The notes beneath the pieces are model-generated. The model saw only the letters and a program-made list of their open reading frames with translations, was not told the origin of the DNA and did no database searches. From the NCBI RefSeq assembly GCF_015062905.1, contig NZ_SUTK01000053.1:1-10088 (forward strand): 10,088 bases of DNA. The letters run 5' to 3'. Both the position numbers and the translations under genes were made by a program. Positions 6,359 through 10,088 of the stretch are shown piece after piece. Numbering within the stretch: position 1 is the stretch's first letter; each line of letters begins with the position of its first letter. The DNA is from Methanobrevibacter thaueri. Lineage in GTDB: Archaea; Methanobacteriota; Methanobacteria; Methanobacteriales; Methanobacteriaceae.

Positions 6359-6399
6359 AAAAAAATAAAAAAATGAAAGTTAAATTATTTTTTAACTTT
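6359..6399 (-). terminator. Stop-codon-in-loop hairpin and double T7 tract ending the large adhesin-protease gene
   Basis: On the minus strand, AAAGTTAAA (6399-6391) pairs perfectly with TTTAACTTT (6384-6376). The six-base loop AAATAA contains the TAA stop codon of the gene. After two bases come seven T, one A and seven T (6373-6359). The architecture repeats that of the small adhesin gene. Confidence 0.7.
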
Positions 6400-9300
6400 T
6401 ACACTTCTTTTTACAGTATCTTTAAGGTAGGTAACTTGGTATTTTACCTTTTTGCCCGCCTTGAGTTTTTTGAGCGCTGATTTTTTGATGGTTATTTTTG
6501 CAATGCCCTTTTTGTTGGTTTTTGCCTTGTATGTTTTGCCGTTGAATTTGAAGGTTAACTTTTTGCCTTTGATAGGTTTCTTTCCTTTCAATGTGGCTTT
6601 TATAACCAGTTTCTTGGCGGATTTTTTAACCTTTACCTTAGCGAGCTTTAGGACCTGTTTCACTTTGACTGTGTTTTTGATGGTTTGACCAGCATAAGTT
6701 GCAGTTAATCTGTATGTTCCAGGTTTAACTTTGTCAGATATTTTTAAAATCGCATAACCTTGGCTGTTTGTTTTTACTTTATAGGTGTCCTTGTTTAACT
6801 TTATGGTCACGACTTGGTTTGCTCCAACAGGGTTTCCATCATTGCCGTATATGCGAACCTTGAAACTGGATCCGTCAGCATAGAACATGTTGACATTTGA
6901 ATTTCCGCTGAATCTTGAAACGACAGTAATTATTGTGGTACTTTCCTCCAGTGTTTCAGGATTGAATAAAACCAGAGTATGTTTTCCAATTGATAAATCG
7001 TGTAATATCATGTTGAGTATTCCTTCATTATTGTCAATATTGAAGGTTACAGTTTTACCATCAAGACTTATGCTTATGTCCCTGTCAAATAGTTCAACGC
7101 CATCAGCATCGTAAAATGTAGCATCCATTAACAAATTTGTATTATATCCTACTTTGGCAGTTTTAACAACAATAATAGTATTTTTCACTTCAAATGATTC
7201 TGCAACATCTCCATAATCATATGGAGTGATGATGGAATAGTTTCCAGGCATTAAATTCAAGTCAAAGTTTGCAAAGCCATCTTTAACGATTGCACTTCCC
7301 AGTGTTTTACCGTTTGCATCTGCAATAGTTAGGGTTTTTCCGTTTGCATCGGAAGCGATGGTAATGTTGCTATTTTTATTATAGTATTGTGATTTGTCTT
7401 TTTCAGGATAAGGATTTGCAATAGTGTATACTTTAATACATGCGGCTTTATTGGATTTTCCTAAGTCTTCACTGCCCCTGGAGTAGTATACTATTGATTT
7501 TCCAAGTTCAAAGTGGACTCTGCTATCCTCAGATAAAGGTATTCCTTTTGATTGTATTTGGACTGAAAATTTATGACCCGCATTGACTGCAATCTTTTTG
7601 TTTAATTTGACTGTTTCGAATCCACGGTGAGTTGAGGTTCCGCTTTGTATGTAGACTTCAGCGTCATCCACTAATACTTTTATTGTATATTGCTCACCTG
7701 CATTATTAAAGTAGGTTCCAACGGCACTTATTAATTCATTGTCAATTGCATTATATGAATTGATAAAAGTAACAGTTTTGCCCCCGTCTATGAAAAATCC
7801 GTCAAATTGCATGTCGTATTGGTATGATCCTGTATAGTTTTCAGTGTTGCTTATGATGTATCCGACAGACTCCGGACCCATTGCAATGGTGGTGTCGTAG
7901 TATGATACGTAGAAAAATCCGTTTTCGCCCCAATCGGTTCCCCAACTGTTTTTACAAATCCATGCACCATTGCCAGGTGGAGTCTTATTAAAGTTATCTT
8001 TTGAATAATTGTCATCCCATCCGACCAATGTTACAAAGTGATTTCCACCTATTTCTTTGTCATCACAATATTGTGCATGAGTAGTTGGGTTATAATAACC
8101 GTTATTTGCTGATGCGCCCAAAATGTGAACTGTCACACCACCATAGTTCACTAAAGTTTCCTTCAGCATTTTGGTGTTGTCCACGCTTCTGCGAGGAGGT
8201 ATTAGGACTGCATCTTGAATGTGATATGATTCCTTCATAGCAAATGATGCTATGCTGACCTTGCCCAGTTCATCATAGCTGTCATAGGTTGTATTGAGAA
8301 CTGATAGCCAGGCTAAGAAAAGACCCATTCCTGAAGTGGAGAATCCTCCTTCTTTTATAGTGGCGTCCCCAAATTCACTGTAACGGGTTGCTGCACCCTG
8401 GATGTTGTTTTCAGATATATCAAGCAATATTCCGGTTGCTTTTAGGAATGCTGATTCAAGTGCGCCTGTTGCACCAAATGCCCAGCATGCTCCATTGTTT
8501 CCTTGGTCTTTGACAACGCCTGCTAAACTAACTCCGTTTACTTTGTAATCACGCAAGTCAAATCTTGCACTGTCTGCAGTTGCATTTGTAATGACATATG
8601 GATTTAAAGTGATTTGTTTTCCTTCATAGTGCACAATTGTGTTATAACTTACTTGATTCATTGATATTTTTGCACCATTCAAATCATTATTGGTTAAGGA
8701 TGATCCTTTTCTGTCAAAGAAACTAATGATTGCATCATCACTATTTTTTGAGAAGTAAGAATTTTTTATTTCGTATTTGCTGTCGTGCAAATAGACTGCA
8801 CCGCCGTATGTTCCTGCAATGTTTTCAACAAATTCACATGAGTTTATTATGCTGTTGGAGTCATCAATGTAAACCGCTCCGCCATACAACTGACGAGCTG
8901 TGTTCTTATTGAATTTGCTGCTTCCAATCAAAACTGTTGCGTTTGATGTATATACTGCTCCTCCAATATATTCGGCAGCATTATTTGTGAAATTGCTTTT
9001 TACAATATTTAATTTTCCACCTAACTGAAGGTATGCTCCTCCAAAGTTTGAAGAACAATTTTCAAATAATGAATTTGATAGGGTTGCGGTATATTTTGTA
9101 TTGAATCTGTTTCCATTAATATCTGCATAAATTGCTCCAGCATTTTTGACGGATGTAACATTGATAAAGCTGCATCCATCTATGGTTAATGAAGGCATTT
9201 GTTTTCCTCCAATAGCTCCTGCAGTGGCATTTGCAGATAAATTAACGAATTTGGAATTCAAAACCGTAAGCCTGATTCCCTCACCGTAGATTGCTGTGGC

Positions 9301-10011
9301 ATATCTTGAAGTCATGTTGGCAAAAACGGTATTATTGATGGTTATTAGGGAATCATAACCATAAATCAAACCCCAATTCACGGGTTTATTGCTGATGAAT
9401 GTGGAATTGTCTATGTTAATGACACTGCTGCTTTTTCCAACTACTTTTGAAAAAATTGAAGCGCCGTTGTCTGCATAGTTATTTATGAATTTGTCATGAC
9501 TGCTGAAATATCCACCGTTTTCAGCATATATTGCTGCTCCTTCACTGGCATCATGGCAGTTTTCAAAGGTTACGTTATTGGTATGCAGCTCACAGTTAAC
9601 TAATATGATTGAAGACATATTTGTATTGGTTATTTTTAGGTTATTCATAATTACTTTACCATTATAGAACTTAAATACGCCGGCTTTGTTGTCTGCATCA
9701 ATAACATGGTTGTTACCGTAGATTGTGTATGTGCCTTGAGGGTTAATATTTATCTTTATTCCATTTGTAAAGTTTTTATCAGTAGAACTGTCGAATTTAT
9801 AATCCGATTCTATGTTTAAGTCTACTTCACTCTTGTCAACAGCTTGGGATAAATTTGTAAAAGATTTTACAGTGGATTCGTCTACAGAAATTGCATCAGA
9901 ATCGGTTATTTCCAAACTGTCGTCGGTTTGATTAATATCTTCTGCACTAACTGCACTAATGCCTATCATCAGAAATATTAGTGCAGTCATCAGAAATATT
10001 TTTCTATTCAA
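6385..10011 (-). CDS. Secreted adhesin-like protein: beta-helix + papain-family (C1A) cysteine protease + lectin-like + Ig-like domains
   Basis: The 1208-residue product starts at a TTG fixed by AAAGGAGG eight bases upstream. The first ATG in frame, residue 8, would cut into the signal peptide. Residues 1-23 are a Sec signal (cleavage after VSA). Residues about 85-440 are right-handed beta-helix repeats of the type GGAVY...NS.F..N.A, as in polymorphic outer-membrane and methanogen adhesin-like proteins. Residues about 485-720 are a papain-type C1A peptidase: oxyanion Gln503 and nucleophile Cys509 in DQGNNGACWAFG, His658 in GGNHFVTLVGW, and Asn688 in CKNSWGTDWGENGFF. The set is complete, so it should be active. 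No separate inhibitory propeptide is obvious. Residues about 725-865 resemble the lectin-like domain often found behind bacterial C1A modules. Three to four Ig-like or jelly-roll domains follow (about 870-1208). The last 90 residues hold about 34 Lys and are paralogous to the small adhesin's C-terminus. Likely role: surface or wall-bound protease or adhesin acting on host, feed or microbial proteins (inference). Confidence 0.92.
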   Translation of the reverse strand: MNRKIFLMTALIFLMIGISAVSAEDINQTDDSLEITDSDAISVDESTVKSFTNLSQAVDKSEVDLNIESDYKFDSSTDKNFTNGIKININPQGTYTIYGNNHVIDADNKAGVFKFYNGKVIMNNLKITNTNMSSIILVNCELHTNNVTFENCHDASEGAAIYAENGGYFSSHDKFINNYADNGASIFSKVVGKSSSVINIDNSTFISNKPVNWGLIYGYDSLITINNTVFANMTSRYATAIYGEGIRLTVLNSKFVNLSANATAGAIGGKQMPSLTIDGCSFINVTSVKNAGAIYADINGNRFNTKYTATLSNSLFENCSSNFGGAYLQLGGKLNIVKSNFTNNAAEYIGGAVYTSNATVLIGSSKFNKNTARQLYGGAVYIDDSNSIINSCEFVENIAGTYGGAVYLHDSKYEIKNSYFSKNSDDAIISFFDRKGSSLTNNDLNGAKISMNQVSYNTIVHYEGKQITLNPYVITNATADSARFDLRDYKVNGVSLAGVVKDQGNNGACWAFGATGALESAFLKATGILLDISENNIQGAATRYSEFGDATIKEGGFSTSGMGLFLAWLSVLNTTYDSYDELGKVSIASFAMKESYHIQDAVLIPPRRSVDNTKMLKETLVNYGGVTVHILGASANNGYYNPTTHAQYCDDKEIGGNHFVTLVGWDDNYSKDNFNKTPPGNGAWICKNSWGTDWGENGFFYVSYYDTTIAMGPESVGYIISNTENYTGSYQYDMQFDGFFIDGGKTVTFINSYNAIDNELISAVGTYFNNAGEQYTIKVLVDDAEVYIQSGTSTHRGFETVKLNKKIAVNAGHKFSVQIQSKGIPLSEDSRVHFELGKSIVYYSRGSEDLGKSNKAACIKVYTIANPYPEKDKSQYYNKNSNITIASDANGKTLTIADANGKTLGSAIVKDGFANFDLNLMPGNYSIITPYDYGDVAESFEVKNTIIVVKTAKVGYNTNLLMDATFYDADGVELFDRDISISLDGKTVTFNIDNNEGILNMILHDLSIGKHTLVLFNPETLEESTTIITVVSRFSGNSNVNMFYADGSSFKVRIYGNDGNPVGANQVVTIKLNKDTYKVKTNSQGYAILKISDKVKPGTYRLTATYAGQTIKNTVKVKQVLKLAKVKVKKSAKKLVIKATLKGKKPIKGKKLTFKFNGKTYKAKTNKKGIAKITIKKSALKKLKAGKKVKYQVTYLKDTVKRSVKVKK
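7291..7350 (-). repeat. 30-bp tandem duplication inside the large adhesin gene
   Basis: Two adjacent 30-bp units with strong similarity encode ASDANGKTLT and IADANGKTLG (residues 886-905); the 10-base core CGTTTGCATC recurs exactly 30 bases apart (7311-7320 and 7341-7350). The duplication lies at the start of the first Ig-like segment. Confidence 0.6.
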
Positions 10012-10019
10012 AATTTTTT

Positions 10020-10027
10020 CCTCCTTT
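10020..10027 (-). promoter_or_regulatory. Near-perfect Shine-Dalgarno site deciding a TTG start
   Basis: AAAGGAGG on the minus strand lies eight bases before the TTG at 10011 and 29 bases before the next in-frame ATG. The following residues, NRKIF, give the positive n-region expected of a signal peptide, which supports TTG as the true start. Confidence 0.8.
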
Positions 10028-10060
10028 TGTTTAATAGTATTAAATATGTTACTGATATCT

Positions 10061-10070
10061 TTTATAATTA
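10061..10070 (-). promoter_or_regulatory. Candidate TATA box of the large adhesin-protease gene
   Basis: TAATTATAAA on the minus strand fits archaeal box A. Transcription starting about 25 bases on would give a leader of roughly 25-30 bases that contains the ribosome-binding site. The upstream BRE cannot be judged because the window ends. Confidence 0.4.
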
Positions 10071-10088
10071 TTGAGAAATTACAACAAA

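Overview
The window looks like chromosome of a gut or rumen methanogen of the order Methanobacteriales, most probably Methanobrevibacter. The reasons are the strong A+T bias, archaeal TATA-like boxes, GGTGA/GGAGG ribosome-binding sites, Methanobrevibacter-style adhesin-like secreted proteins (Sec signal, beta-helix repeats, Lys-rich Ig-like C-termini), and a nonribosomal peptide synthetase (NRPS) followed by a MATE exporter. That last pairing is known from rumen Methanobrevibacter. The genus is an inference from gene content; no marker RNA gene is present.

Left part (1-3209, + strand): the 3' end of an NRPS gene, encoding its last carrier domain and a complete NADPH-dependent terminal reductase domain. 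It is translationally coupled to a MATE-family efflux pump. The pump has an extra cytoplasmic tail that looks like a decayed anti-sigma-factor-type ATPase domain. The pair ends at an unusually strong 14-bp hairpin/T-run terminator. Together they suggest production of a small peptide, released as an aldehyde or alcohol, and its export.

Middle (3210-5546): a convergent, smaller secreted adhesin-like protein on the minus strand, with a Gly/Gln-rich and sequon-rich linker and two Ig-like domains. Next come about 520 bp of very A+T-rich intergenic DNA holding TATA-like boxes, a perfect 12-bp palindrome and a hairpin. After that, on the + strand, is a C-terminal fragment of an alkaline-phosphatase-superfamily membrane phosphodiesterase, probably a gene remnant.

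Right part (5547-10011, - strand): a one-cluster 4Fe-4S/nitroreductase fusion that is more G+C-rich than its neighbours. Upstream of it is a 1208-residue secreted protein combining a right-handed beta-helix, a papain-type (C1A) cysteine protease with an intact catalytic set, a lectin-like segment and Lys-rich Ig-like domains. Its start is a TTG codon fixed by a near-perfect Shine-Dalgarno sequence. Both adhesin-like genes end in the same device: a 9-bp hairpin whose loop contains the stop codon, followed by two runs of seven T separated by one base.

Taken together this is an accessory, cell-surface and secondary-metabolism region: a secreted or exported peptide product, surface adhesion and proteolysis, and redox housekeeping. 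No tRNA, rRNA, CRISPR array or insertion sequence was seen.
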